Shown here: positions 8,813 through 18,539 of the stretch, in pieces | Position numbering within the stretch: the stretch's first letter is position 1 | Layout of the letters: every line of letters starts with the position of its first letter | Assembly (NCBI RefSeq): GCF_025699485.1 | Contig: NZ_JANUXN010000013.1 | Location: 57,572-121,571, forward strand | Direction: 5' to 3' | Length of the DNA stretch: 64,000 nt | Source: Thauera carbonicopians | Lineage (GTDB): Bacteria; Pseudomonadota; Gammaproteobacteria; Burkholderiales; Rhodocyclaceae | Made by a program: the position numbers and the translations under genes | Notes under the pieces: model-generated | Told to the model about the DNA's origin: nothing | The model's database searches: none | The model's input: only the letters and a program-made list of their open reading frames with translations

Positions 8813-9388
8813 TCAGCCACCATAGGTGTAATTCGCGGGTGCGCCCCCGGGCCCGCCCCCTGGTGTGAGAGAGGCAAGGCAAGATTGTTGGGCGGGCGTG
8901 GCGCCTTCCTCGGCCGCTAAGACTCCCGGGTAGGTACCGGATTCCGTTCCGTCGTCAGCGAAGTAGACAAGAACCCACACGGGTTGCTGCCTGATGGGTT
9001 GCTGAACACCGTTGAGCCGCGTAGCTCCGGGCACCTCGATTGCTTTCACAGCCTCTTCGGCTCGATAGACTTTGCCTTCGAATGTGAAGCCTTCGAACTC
9101 TTGCTGGCCTGGAACCTGATATGAAAAGACATCGGGAGCGGGCGAGACTGCCTTCCACGCCCATGTTGGGCCATTATCCGGGCGGGTCGAGGAATCTGGA
9201 GCCAGCGTAGTGATCTGGTAATCTTCAGTCGGGTAGCCCCCGTTTTCGCGCACATTGGCTACGCAACCGAGCGAGGCTGCCGCAGCCGGTGCGCCGTATC
9301 CAAGCGTGACAACGGTAGAGGCGCCCAATGCACCCTTCAGCAGGCGTCGTCGCTGCTCGGTGGAGTCGTTCCGGGGAGCGTGTGTCAT
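8813..9388 (-). CDS. Tat-like exported protein, candidate substrate of the kinase cassette
   Basis: A 191-residue protein I do not recognise. ATG 9388 is chosen because GAAGAGG lies at ribosome-binding distance; the longer open frame upstream crosses the promoter. Residues 13-38 form a Tat-like signal: RRRLLKG, a hydrophobic stretch, then GAPAAAAS as a likely cleavage region. The mature part has two cysteines (42 and 170) and a possible small beta-rich region with VFSYQVPGQQEFEG. The C-terminus is Gly/Pro-rich (TPGGGPGGAPANYTYGG). Its base composition looks lower in GC than neighbouring genes. As first gene of the cassette, placed before the PqqD-like gene, it is the obvious candidate target, but this is inference. 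Confidence 0.75.
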   Translation of the reverse strand: MTHAPRNDSTEQRRRLLKGALGASTVVTLGYGAPAAAASLGCVANVRENGGYPTEDYQITTLAPDSSTRPDNGPTWAWKAVSPAPDVFSYQVPGQQEFEGFTFEGKVYRAEEAVKAIEVPGATRLNGVQQPIRQQPVWVLVYFADDGTESGTYPGVLAAEEGATPAQQSCLASLTPGGGPGGAPANYTYGG

Positions 9389-9424
9389 GTTCAACCTCTT
9401 CGAATTTCTGGCTGTGTTTGAGCA

Positions 9425-9453
9425 ATTATATCGGCTCGGGTTCCAAACCCGAG
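9425..9453 (-). promoter_or_regulatory. Promoter with palindromic operator for the kinase cassette
   Basis: On the minus strand a perfect TATAAT (9430-9425) lies 37 bases before the first gene. Immediately upstream is CTCGGGTTCCAAACCCGAG (9435-9453), an 8-bp inverted repeat with a 3-base centre that covers the -35 and spacer region. No recognisable -35 hexamer is present, so a DNA-binding protein at the palindrome may replace or block it. The gap from 9389 to 9611 is visibly AT-richer than its surroundings. Confidence 0.6.
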
Positions 9454-9611
9454 AGCGAAGTCTGATATCGGTGTAGCAAATTTCACGCCCGGATGCCAAG
9501 AAAATTCTCAGCCCGTTGAATAACATGAATTTTTTTTAGGCGGAATTCAGTTTCGCATTTCTGGTGTAAGAAATCCCGACAATCCGGCTGTGCCGCACGA
9601 AAGAGTGCCTG

Positions 9612-10514
9612 TCAGGTGCGCCACATCGACAGCGCGGCATTCAGGCGTGTGGCGAGACGCAGGGCTTCGCCCAGATAGCCCCGTCCGAACAGGTTCAGAT
9701 GGTTCAGCATGTGGTACAGACCATAGAGCTGCTTGCGGGTCTCGTAGCCTTCGTCGAGTGCCCAGCCGGCACGGTAGCGGGCATAGAAGCTGCCCGGAAA
9801 GCCGCCGAACAGTTCGCTCATGGCGAGATCGGACTCGCGGTCGCCGTAATGCACGGCGGGGTCGTAGATCGTCGGTGTGCCATCGGCGAGCATCACGGCA
9901 TTGCCGTGCCAGAGGTCGCCGTGCAGCAGGCTTTCGCGCGGTCGGTAGTCGAGGAACAGTGCCGGCACGCGGTCGAACAGGCGTTCGCCCTGCTTCTGGA
10001 GTTCGCCACCGAATCCCTTGCTGCGGGCGAGGGCGAATTGCGGGCGCAGGCGGTGTTCGGTGAAGAATAGCGCCCAGTTGTCGGCGAAGGGGTTGCGTTG
10101 CGGCGTGCTGCCGATGAAGTTGTCGCGTCGCCAGCCGAAATGCGGGCCGGTGGCCTGGTGCAGTGCGATCAGGGCATCGGCGAAGCGGACGCCGTCCTCG
10201 GCAGATTGCAGCGGATGCAGCTCGAGATGTTCCAGTACCAGGAAAGCATGTGCGTCGCCGTCGCTGCCGCTGGCAATCGGAGTCGGCGTGCGGAAGCTGC
10301 CGGCGGCGAGCGCGAGCAGGCCGTCGATTTCGGCTTCAAACATCGGCAGCCGGTCGGCGCTGCCGAGCTTGACGAAGAAGCGTTCGCTGTCGCCCGTGAC
10401 GACCATCGTGGTGCTGATGCCGGCGCTGCTTGCGTGAGCGCTGCGGATGCCGAAGCGGTTGCCGAGGCGCTGGCGAATCGCGGCCTCGACCGTTGGCAGG
10501 GCTGGATGTGTCAC
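9612..10514 (-). CDS. Fructosamine/ketosamine-3-kinase family protein
   Basis: A 300-residue member of the fructosamine kinase family (aminoglycoside-phosphotransferase-like fold). The kinase Brenner-type motif is LLHGDLWHGNAVM and the metal-binding motif follows as IYDPAVHYGDRESDLAMSELFGGF. These enzymes phosphorylate sugars attached to amines, letting glycated proteins be repaired. GTG 10514 is the likely start: it overlaps the stop of the upstream Ser/Thr kinase (GTGA), indicating coupling. The last gene of argH-kinase-FN3K on this strand. The real substrate in bacteria is generally unproven. Confidence 0.9.
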   Translation of the reverse strand: MTHPALPTVEAAIRQRLGNRFGIRSAHASSAGISTTMVVTGDSERFFVKLGSADRLPMFEAEIDGLLALAAGSFRTPTPIASGSDGDAHAFLVLEHLELHPLQSAEDGVRFADALIALHQATGPHFGWRRDNFIGSTPQRNPFADNWALFFTEHRLRPQFALARSKGFGGELQKQGERLFDRVPALFLDYRPRESLLHGDLWHGNAVMLADGTPTIYDPAVHYGDRESDLAMSELFGGFPGSFYARYRAGWALDEGYETRKQLYGLYHMLNHLNLFGRGYLGEALRLATRLNAALSMWRT

Positions 10515-11797
10515 AGGTTGGCGATCCGGGCGCTGGCCAGCGACAGGCGGGTGGCCAGGACTTCGAGAAAGGCTTTGTAGAAGTGCATGCGACAGGTGTC
10601 GCTGGCACGGCGCAAGGCGCGGGCGCGCAACGTGACGAGGCTGGTCGCCGTGCTTGCCGTGACCGAGGCCGAGCGTATGCCCGCAGCGGCCGAGAAGACG
10701 GCGATTTCGCCGAAGCATTCGCCTGCCGTCAGCACGTTGAGCAGGCGGCCGCGTTTCTTGACCTGCGCTTCGCCGTCGATGATGAAGCAGATCGAGTCGC
10801 CGCCTTCGTCCTCCTTCATGATCACGGTGCCGGGCTGCACCTGGCTGAACTGCGACAGGCGGAGCACTTCCCACAGCTCGGCGTCCGAGAACTCGCGGAA
10901 AAAGCGCATTGCGCGCAAGGCCTCGAAGCGTTCGGCTTCGGGTATCGAGCCGCGCGCGACTTCCACGCTGCGGTTGCGGAAGGCGAGCGCCAGGTCGTGC
11001 GAGAACTCGGCCCAGCTCTGGTAGCGGTGGTCGACGTCGCGCTCGGTGGCGCGGCGGACGATGGCGTCGAGCGCTTCGGGGACCTCGGGGCGCAGTTCGG
11101 ACGGGCGCGGCACGACGTCGTGGGCGATGCGGTACAGCAGACTGTAGTTGTTGCTGGTTTCGAAGGGCAGGCGGCCGGTCAGCAGCTCGAACATCACCAC
11201 ACCAAGCGAATAGATGTCGGTGCGATGGTCGAGCGGCACTTCCCGAACCTGCTGGGGCGACATGTAGGCCGGCGAGCCGATGCCCGAGATCTGCGTGGTC
11301 TCGCGCGCCGTGGCCAGTGCCGAGCCGAAGTCGGAGATGCGGATGCCGCTGCTTTCCGGCGTCATCAGCAGGATGTTGGCCGGCTTGATGTCGCGATGGG
11401 TGATGCCCTGGTGGAAAGCGTAGTCCAGCGCGCGGGTGGCCTTGAAGACGATTTCGATGATGCGTTCGAAGCTGGCCAGCGAGCCGGGGCGGGTCAGCTG
11501 CTCCAGCGTGCCGCCGGGCACGTAGTCCATGACGACGTAGGCGTTGTCGTCGTCCACCGCGGCGTCATGGATCTGGACGATGTGCGGATGGTGCAGGCGG
11601 CCGGAGAAGGCGGATTCGTTGAGGAAGAGCTGGCGGTAGAGCCGTCCGCGGTTGCGATCGTTGAGCACGTCGCGGCGCAGCTGCTTGATCGCCACTTCCC
11701 GCTGGTTGAAGGGGTCCCAGGCCAGGAAGACGACGCTGGTGGCCCCTTCGCCGAGCTGGCGGCGAATCTCGTACTTTCCTATCCGCTCCACCGCCAT
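10511..11797 (-). CDS. Ser/Thr protein kinase with C-terminal cyclic-nucleotide-binding domain
   Basis: A 428-residue two-domain protein. Residues about 8-265 are a Hanks-type kinase: glycine loop GEGATS (16-21), Lys38 (VAIK), catalytic HRDIKPAN (134-141), DFG (156-158) and GSPAYMSPQQ. Residues about 290-410 are a Crp-like effector domain (PGTVIMKEDEGGDSICFIIDGEAQVKK..., shown here only in part, and GECFGEIAVF). No transmembrane segment is evident, so it is likely cytoplasmic. The arrangement suggests a kinase gated by a nucleotide or other small ligand; whether cAMP or cGMP binds cannot be read. It starts 9 bases after argH and overlaps the fructosamine kinase gene. Confidence 0.9.
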   Translation of the reverse strand: MAVERIGKYEIRRQLGEGATSVVFLAWDPFNQREVAIKQLRRDVLNDRNRGRLYRQLFLNESAFSGRLHHPHIVQIHDAAVDDDNAYVVMDYVPGGTLEQLTRPGSLASFERIIEIVFKATRALDYAFHQGITHRDIKPANILLMTPESSGIRISDFGSALATARETTQISGIGSPAYMSPQQVREVPLDHRTDIYSLGVVMFELLTGRLPFETSNNYSLLYRIAHDVVPRPSELRPEVPEALDAIVRRATERDVDHRYQSWAEFSHDLALAFRNRSVEVARGSIPEAERFEALRAMRFFREFSDAELWEVLRLSQFSQVQPGTVIMKEDEGGDSICFIIDGEAQVKKRGRLLNVLTAGECFGEIAVFSAAAGIRSASVTASTATSLVTLRARALRRASDTCRMHFYKAFLEVLATRLSLASARIANL

Positions 11798-11806
11798 GGG
11801 GTTCGG

Positions 11807-13240
<1,434 letters not shown>

Positions 13241-13335
13241 AATGCGTGTCGGAGGGTGTCGGCCCGCGTATTCGGCGGGTCTTGCATGGGGACTTGTCTT
13301 GCGGGGGAGCGATCGCTGGCGCGGCGCCGAAAACG

Positions 13336-14361
13336 ATGGAAAGTATAAAGCAAAAGCCCGTGCCGCTCGGCGCCCCGGCGCTGCCGGATTTCCGCAATCT
13401 GGGCGTCATCCTGCGCCTGCTGGTGCTGGTGAATCTGTTCGCGCTGGCCACGCTGCTGGTTCGCGTCGACGAAGGGGAACGGCTGCTCGCCGAGGCGGTG
13501 CTGATGGCCGGCCGCCTCGAACTGCCGCTGCTGCTGGTCGTGCTGCTGCTGTATCTCGCTTCGCCCCGGCTCAGGACGGTGTCCCCCCGCATCGCGCTGG
13601 GCGGCCTGCTGGCGCTGGTGGTGTTCGCGGTGGCGCTCAGCTATCCGCTGACCGAAGGCGGCAGCCTGTTCCGCCGCCTTGCCTGGGCGCTGGCGGCGGC
13701 CATGATCTGCCTGACTTACTTCGACTATCGCAGCCGGCGCTATTCCCCGGCGCTGGCCGAGGCGCGGCTGCAGGCGCTGAGCGCGCGCATCCGCCCCCAT
13801 TTCCTGTTCAACAGCCTGAACGGCGTGCTGGGCGTGATCCGTTCCGACCCCCGGCGGGCCGAACGGGCACTCGAGGAACTGGCCGATCTGTTCCGCGTGC
13901 TGATGCGGGAGAACCGCGAACTGGTGCCGCTGGGCGACGAGGTGGCGCTGTGCGAGCGCTACGTCGACCTCGAACGCCTGCGTCTCGACGAGCGCCTGGC
14001 CGTGCGCTGGGAGCTGCCGGCGGCGGGAACGCCCGCGCATGCCGAGCTGATGCATGCCTGCGTACCAGCGCTGCTGCTGCAGCCGCTGCTGGAGAATGCC
14101 GTCTACCACGGCATCGAGCCGTCCAGCGAGCCGGGGGAGGTCGTCGTGCGCATCGAGCGCCGCGGCGGCGAACTGAGGCTGGAAGTCGATAATCCGGTGT
14201 GCGATGCCGAGCGCCATCGCGCCGGCAATCGCATGGCGCTGGACAACATCCGCGAACGCCTGATGCTGTTCTTCGATCTGGAAGCGGGGCTGGACAGCGA
14301 TAGCGGCGAGGGCCGCTATCGCGTCCGCATCCGCCTGCCCTACAGGAGCTCGAAAGCATGA
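13336..14361 (+). CDS. algZ: LytS/AlgZ-type membrane sensor histidine kinase
   Basis: About 341 residues. Four hydrophobic segments (about 22-42, 63-78, 87-103, 116-128) are followed by a His_kinase domain with the phosphoacceptor His155 in [10 protein letters not shown] and a HATPase region with [15 protein letters not shown]. This is the AlgZ/FimS group, which signals to LytTR regulators. I chose ATG 13336; an in-frame GTG at 13246 would add 30 residues but sits 5 bases from the divergent argH start. It overlaps algR by four bases. Pathway controlled here is unknown; alginate genes are not in the window. Confidence 0.88.
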   Translation: MESIKQKPVPLGAPALPDFRNLGVILRLLVLVNLFALATLLVRVDEGERLLAEAVLMAGRLELPLLLVVLLLYLASPRLRTVSPRIALGGLLALVVFAVALSYPLTEGGSLFRRLAWALAAAMICLTYFDYRSRRYSPALAEARLQALSARIRPHFLFNSLNGVLGVIRSDPRRAERALEELADLFRVLMRENRELVPLGDEVALCERYVDLERLRLDERLAVRWELPAAGTPAHAELMHACVPALLLQPLLENAVYHGIEPSSEPGEVVVRIERRGGELRLEVDNPVCDAERHRAGNRMALDNIRERLMLFFDLEAGLDSDSGEGRYRVRIRLPYRSSKA

Positions 14362-15143
14362 ATCCTGCTGCCGGCCAGCCGGCCGCACTGCGGGTACTGA
14401 TCGTCGATGACGAAGCGCCCGCCCGCTCCCGCCTGCGCGACCTGCTCGGCGACATCGCCCGGGCCTGCCCGAACGCCGTGGCCGGCATGGCCGCCAATGG
14501 TGTCGAGGCCTTGCGCCTGCTCGAAACCGAAGAGGCCGACGTGGTGCTCGCCGACATCCGCATGCCGGCGATGGACGGCGTCGAGCTTGCCCGCCATCTG
14601 GCCCGTTGCACGCCACCGCTGCCGGTGATCTTCGTCACCGCCTACGACCAGTACGCGGTCGAGGCTTTCGAGCTGGCGGCGGTGGATTACCTGCTCAAGC
14701 CGGTGCGCGCCGAGCGGCTGGCGGCTGCGCTGGGCAAGCTGCGCAGCCGCCAGCCGCCGGCCGATCCGGTGCTGGCGAGCCTGGCGCCGAACGAGCGCCG
14801 GCATTTCAGCGTCAGCGAGCGCGGCCGCATCTTGCTGCTGCCGGTGGCCGACGTGCTCTACCTGAAGGCCGAGCTGAAATACGTCACCGCGCGCACCGCC
14901 GAACGCGACTACCTGCTCGACGAGTCCCTGGTGCAGCTCGAACAGGAGTTCCCTCGGCGCCTGCTGCGGGTGCACCGCAGCTGCCTGGTGGCGCGCGACG
15001 CGGTGCTGGGTGTCGAGCGTGTCGGCGAGGCCGACGGCGAAGGGCGCTGGGAAGTGCTGCTGAGAGGGCTGGAAGGTCCGGACGGGCGCCTGCCGGTCAG
15101 CCGCCGGCAATGGCCGGTGGTGAAGCAGGCGCTCGGACGCTGA
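14358..15143 (+). CDS. algR: LytTR-family response regulator (AlgR-like)
   Basis: 261 residues. Receiver domain with the acidic pair Asp17-Asp18, phospho-acceptor Asp66 (VLADIRMPAMDG), and the DYLLKPV lysine loop. A LytTR DNA-binding domain occupies about residues 155-257 (FSVSERGRILLLPVADVLYL). The partner of the kinase directly upstream, coupled by an ATGA overlap. The gene ends exactly one base before the convergent ppc stop codon, with no terminator space between. AlgR in pseudomonads controls alginate and type IV pilus genes; the local regulon is not deducible. Confidence 0.9.
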   Translation: MNPAAGQPAALRVLIVDDEAPARSRLRDLLGDIARACPNAVAGMAANGVEALRLLETEEADVVLADIRMPAMDGVELARHLARCTPPLPVIFVTAYDQYAVEAFELAAVDYLLKPVRAERLAAALGKLRSRQPPADPVLASLAPNERRHFSVSERGRILLLPVADVLYLKAELKYVTARTAERDYLLDESLVQLEQEFPRRLLRVHRSCLVARDAVLGVERVGEADGEGRWEVLLRGLEGPDGRLPVSRRQWPVVKQALGR

Positions 15144-17894
15144 TCAGCCGCTGTTGCGCAGGCCGGCGGCGATGCCGTTGATCGAGATGTGGATGCCGTT
15201 GCGGATGCGCGGATCTTCCCCTTGTTCGCGGTGGCGGCGCAGCAGTTCAACCTGCACGTGGTTGAGCGGATCGAGATAGGGGAAGCGGTTGCGGATCGAG
15301 CGCTTCAGCAGCGGGTTGTCGTCGAGCAGTTCGTGCTGGCCGGTGATCTGCAGCAGCGCGTCGACGGTGGCCTGGTGCTCGGCGCGGATGCGGCCGAAGA
15401 TATCCTCGCGTAGTGCGACGTCCTTGACCAAGCCTGCGTAGCGGCTGGCGATCGCCAGGTCGCTCTTGGCCAGCACCATGTCCATGTTCGACAGAAGCGT
15501 GGCGAAGAAGGACCACTCGCGGTACATGCGCTGCAGCAGTGCCAGGCCGTCGTCCGGATGCTTTTCCAGGAAAGCGCGCACCGCGCTGCCGAAACCGTAC
15601 CACCCCGGCAGCATCACCCGGCACTGCGCCCAACTGAATACCCACGGAATCGCGCGCAGATCGTCGATCGCGGTGCTCTTCTTGCGCGAGGCCGGCCGCG
15701 AGCCGATGTTCAGCGCGGCGATCTCGCTGATCACGGTGGATTCCCAGAAATAGCGCTCGAAGCCTTCGGTGTCGTAGACCAGGCCGCGATAGGCGGCGAA
15801 GGCGGTATCGGACAGCGCCTGCATGGCGTCGAGGAAGGCGGCCGGCGTGGGTCCGGCGTCGGCCGGGCGCAGGCTGGTCTCGAGCGTGGCGGCGACCAGC
15901 ACTTCGAGGTTGCGGCGGCCGACTTCCGGGTTGCCGTACTTGGCGCCGATGACTTCGCCCTGTTCGGTGAGGCGGATCTGGCCCTGCACGGCGCCGTCGG
16001 GCTGGGCCAGGATGGCCTGGTAGCTCGGGCCGCCGCCGCGGCCGACCGAGCCGCCGCGGCCGTGGAACAGGCGCAGGCGGACGTCGTGGCGGGCGAACAC
16101 GGCGACGAGTTCGCCTTCGGCCTTGTACAGCGCCCAGCCCGAAGTCAGGAAGCCGCCGTCCTTGTTGCTGTCCGAATAACCCAGCATCACTTCCTGCGTC
16201 TGACCGCGCGCGGCCAGCAGTTCGCGGTAGATCGGCAGCGAGAACAGCCGGTCCATGACGCCGGCGGCGTTCTCGAGGTCGCCGATGGTCTCGAACAGCG
16301 GCACGATGTTGACGTCGAGCGCCTTCTCCAGCGGCCGCAGCAGGCCGGCTTCCTTCAGCAGCACCGCCAGCTCGAGCAGGTCGGAGACGTCGTCGGTCTT
16401 GGAGATGATGCAGTTGCGGATCGCTGCCGTGCCGTAGCGCAGGTGGGCGCGGCGGGCAGTGCGGAAGATCGCCAGCTCGCCTTCGGTCTCTTCCGAATAG
16501 CGCAGGTGCGGCGAAGCCAGCGGGCGGGCGGTGGCCAGTTCCTCGAGCAGCAGCGCACAGCGGCCGGTCTCGTCGAGGGCACGGTAATCGGTGCCGGGGC
16601 AGGCGGTTTCGAGCAGTTCGGCGACGACGCGTTCATGCACGTCGGAGTTCTGGCGCAGGTCGATCGGCGCCAGGTGAAAGCCGAACACCTTCACTGCGCG
16701 GCGCAACTGGCGCAGGCGGCCGCGGGTGAGCGCAGCGGAGCCGTTGGCGAGCAGCGAGCGGTGCAGGATGTCGAGATCGTCGGCCAGTTCCGCCGCATCG
16801 GCATACGGCGCGGCTTCGGCGACGGCGTGGCGGGTGGGCTCGTGGCCCAGCAGTGCGCGATAGCTGGCGGCCAGCCGGGCGTAGATGCCCGACACGGCCA
16901 GGCGATAGGGTTCGTCGCTGCGGTGCGGCGAGTTGTCCGGCGAGCGTTCGGCCAGCGCCAGCAGCGCGTCCGAGGCGCCGGCGAAACCGTGGCTCATCGA
17001 CAGTTGCGAGCCCAGGCGGTGCAACTGGTCGAGGTAGTGGTCGAGCACCACGGTGGCCTGCATCGACAAGGCCTTGTCGAGCACTTCGGCAGTGACGAAG
17101 GGATTGCCGTCGCGGTCGCCGCCGATCCAGCTGCCAACCTGCAGGAAGGCGGCGAGTTCGACACTGCCGAGGGTGGTGTCGGCCGCGGCCAGGCGGTCTT
17201 CGAGGCTGGCGTAGAGCCGCGGCAGTTCGTGCAGGAAAGTGGTGTCGAAATAGGACAGGCCGTTGGTGACCTCGTCAATCACCGACAGCTTGGCGGTGCG
17301 CAGCATGCGTGTCTGCCACAGCGTGAGCACGGCGCGGCGCAAGGCTTCGAGGCTGGCTTCGGTTTCCTCGGGGGTCAATTGCATGCGGTCGCGCTCGTCG
17401 AGCAGGCGCGCGATCACCGTCTCGCAGTTCAGGATGCTCTTGCGCTGGACTTCGGTGGGGTGAGCGGTCAGCACCGGCGACACCAGCGCGGTGTCGAAGA
17501 ATTCGGCCAGCCCGGCGGCATCGGCCGCGCCGCTGTCCAGCACGCTGGCCACGGCGTGGGCGAGACTGCCTTCGCGCGGCGCGGAGCCGGCGATCAGGTG
17601 GGCCCGCGAGCGGCGGATGTGGTGCTGGTCCTCGGCGATGTTCGCCAGGTGCGAGAAGTAGCTGAAGGCGCGCACGACCTGGATGGTCTGATCGCGCGAC
17701 AGGGCGTCGAGGATGTCCTCGAGTTCGCGGCGCGCGGCGGCATCGTCGTCGCGGTGGAAGCGGACCGAATTCTGCCGGATGCGCTCGATCAGCTCGAATG
17801 CGGCGGCGCCTTGCTGGTCGCGCACGGTGTCGCCGAGCAGGCGGCCGAGCAGGCGGATGTCTTCGCGCAGCGGTGCGTCTTTGTCCTGGTTCAT
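15144..17894 (-). CDS. ppc: Phosphoenolpyruvate carboxylase
   Basis: A 916-residue enzyme that carboxylates PEP to oxaloacetate to refill the TCA cycle. Family motifs include [11 protein letters not shown] near residue 146 (catalytic histidine), [11 protein letters not shown], and the glycine-rich [15 protein letters not shown]. The C-terminus ends [15 protein letters not shown] normally ends in ...RNTG, so the terminal residue class is conserved. ATG 17894 (MNQDKDAP) is preferred over an upstream in-frame ATG at 17975 that adds a low-complexity leader. Convergent with algR with zero spacing. Confidence 0.96.
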   Translation of the reverse strand: MNQDKDAPLREDIRLLGRLLGDTVRDQQGAAAFELIERIRQNSVRFHRDDDAAARRELEDILDALSRDQTIQVVRAFSYFSHLANIAEDQHHIRRSRAHLIAGSAPREGSLAHAVASVLDSGAADAAGLAEFFDTALVSPVLTAHPTEVQRKSILNCETVIARLLDERDRMQLTPEETEASLEALRRAVLTLWQTRMLRTAKLSVIDEVTNGLSYFDTTFLHELPRLYASLEDRLAAADTTLGSVELAAFLQVGSWIGGDRDGNPFVTAEVLDKALSMQATVVLDHYLDQLHRLGSQLSMSHGFAGASDALLALAERSPDNSPHRSDEPYRLAVSGIYARLAASYRALLGHEPTRHAVAEAAPYADAAELADDLDILHRSLLANGSAALTRGRLRQLRRAVKVFGFHLAPIDLRQNSDVHERVVAELLETACPGTDYRALDETGRCALLLEELATARPLASPHLRYSEETEGELAIFRTARRAHLRYGTAAIRNCIISKTDDVSDLLELAVLLKEAGLLRPLEKALDVNIVPLFETIGDLENAAGVMDRLFSLPIYRELLAARGQTQEVMLGYSDSNKDGGFLTSGWALYKAEGELVAVFARHDVRLRLFHGRGGSVGRGGGPSYQAILAQPDGAVQGQIRLTEQGEVIGAKYGNPEVGRRNLEVLVAATLETSLRPADAGPTPAAFLDAMQALSDTAFAAYRGLVYDTEGFERYFWESTVISEIAALNIGSRPASRKKSTAIDDLRAIPWVFSWAQCRVMLPGWYGFGSAVRAFLEKHPDDGLALLQRMYREWSFFATLLSNMDMVLAKSDLAIASRYAGLVKDVALREDIFGRIRAEHQATVDALLQITGQHELLDDNPLLKRSIRNRFPYLDPLNHVQVELLRRHREQGEDPRIRNGIHISINGIAAGLRNSG

Positions 17895-17998
17895 GTCGTT
17901 TCTGCTTGTAGGAGTGGGTGGGGAGGTGGAACGCGCGGCAAGCGGGGAGGGATCCGCCGCCGCACGGTGCTGCAAGAAAAAAGAACGAGCGGGTACCG

Positions 17999-18508
17999 TC
18001 AGTCTGGCGCACCCATGCGACGGCGCGCGGCAGCGAGCGCGTCATCGACGTACAGGCCGTAGAAATCTTCCACGCCGATGCCGACGATGTCCTCACCCAG
18101 CGCGCGGCCGTCCGCGTCGAAGATCCTGACGGTCGGCGCGAAGCGCACGCCCTGCGCCGCCGCCACCTCGCGGTGGGTCGAGCGGCGGCCGGAGAAATCC
18201 ACCAGCGCCGCGCCGGAGTCGATGTCGATCTGGCGGAACAGGGCGTGCCGCTCCGCGGCCGACATCGGCACCAGGTAGCGGCGCGCGGTGTCGCAGTAAC
18301 TGCAGTCGGCCTGGCTGAACAGCACCACCATCGGCAACTGCCTGCTGCGCATCGCGGCCTTGTCCCGCGCCAGGTCGTTTGCCGCCGGCAGCGCGCCGGG
18401 CGCCGCCGGGAGTGCAAGTGGCACGCATGCTAGAATCGCGGCCAATCCACGCACCATTGGTGCGAACCCTGATGCTGCGGTGCGGCGAAAATCGAGTTTC
18501 CCCGGCAT
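17999..18508 (-). CDS. Exported thioredoxin-fold protein (CSYC active site)
   Basis: 169 residues. After a positively charged start there is a hydrophobic segment (about residues 18-38, [18 protein letters not shown]...) that looks like a signal peptide or anchor. A thioredoxin-like domain follows with Cys69 and Cys72 in [10 protein letters not shown], and [11 protein letters not shown] near residue 121 supplying the cis-proline region. It resembles SoxW/DsbE-type periplasmic thiol proteins. The redox partner is unknown. It diverges from hemC, the two start codons being only 31 bases apart, so the two promoters must lie inside the opposite coding region or be shared. Confidence 0.8.
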   Translation of the reverse strand: MPGKLDFRRTAASGFAPMVRGLAAILACVPLALPAAPGALPAANDLARDKAAMRSRQLPMVVLFSQADCSYCDTARRYLVPMSAAERHALFRQIDIDSGAALVDFSGRRSTHREVAAAQGVRFAPTVRIFDADGRALGEDIVGIGVEDFYGLYVDDALAAARRRMGAPD

Positions 18509-18539
18509 CGTCGAATCCTGTTCTTGAGTGATCCCAACC

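Noticed and set aside
6577..9388. Complete lasso peptide biosynthetic cluster
   Set aside because: No asparagine-synthetase-like cyclase, no B2 leader protease and no short precursor peptide are present in the window.
9389..9526. N-terminal extension of the Tat-like protein
   Set aside because: It would run through the TATAAT and palindrome, and the internal ATG at 9388 has a clear ribosome site and gives a proper signal peptide.
13246..13335. N-terminal extension of algZ from GTG 13246
   Set aside because: The extension has no membrane or sensor features, sits within 6 bases of the divergent argH start, and would leave no room for either promoter. ATG 13336 is preferred.
15558..18062. Plus-strand open frame of 834 codons opposite ppc
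   Set aside because: ppc carries all phosphoenolpyruvate carboxylase motifs on the minus strand; this frame is a high-GC shadow.
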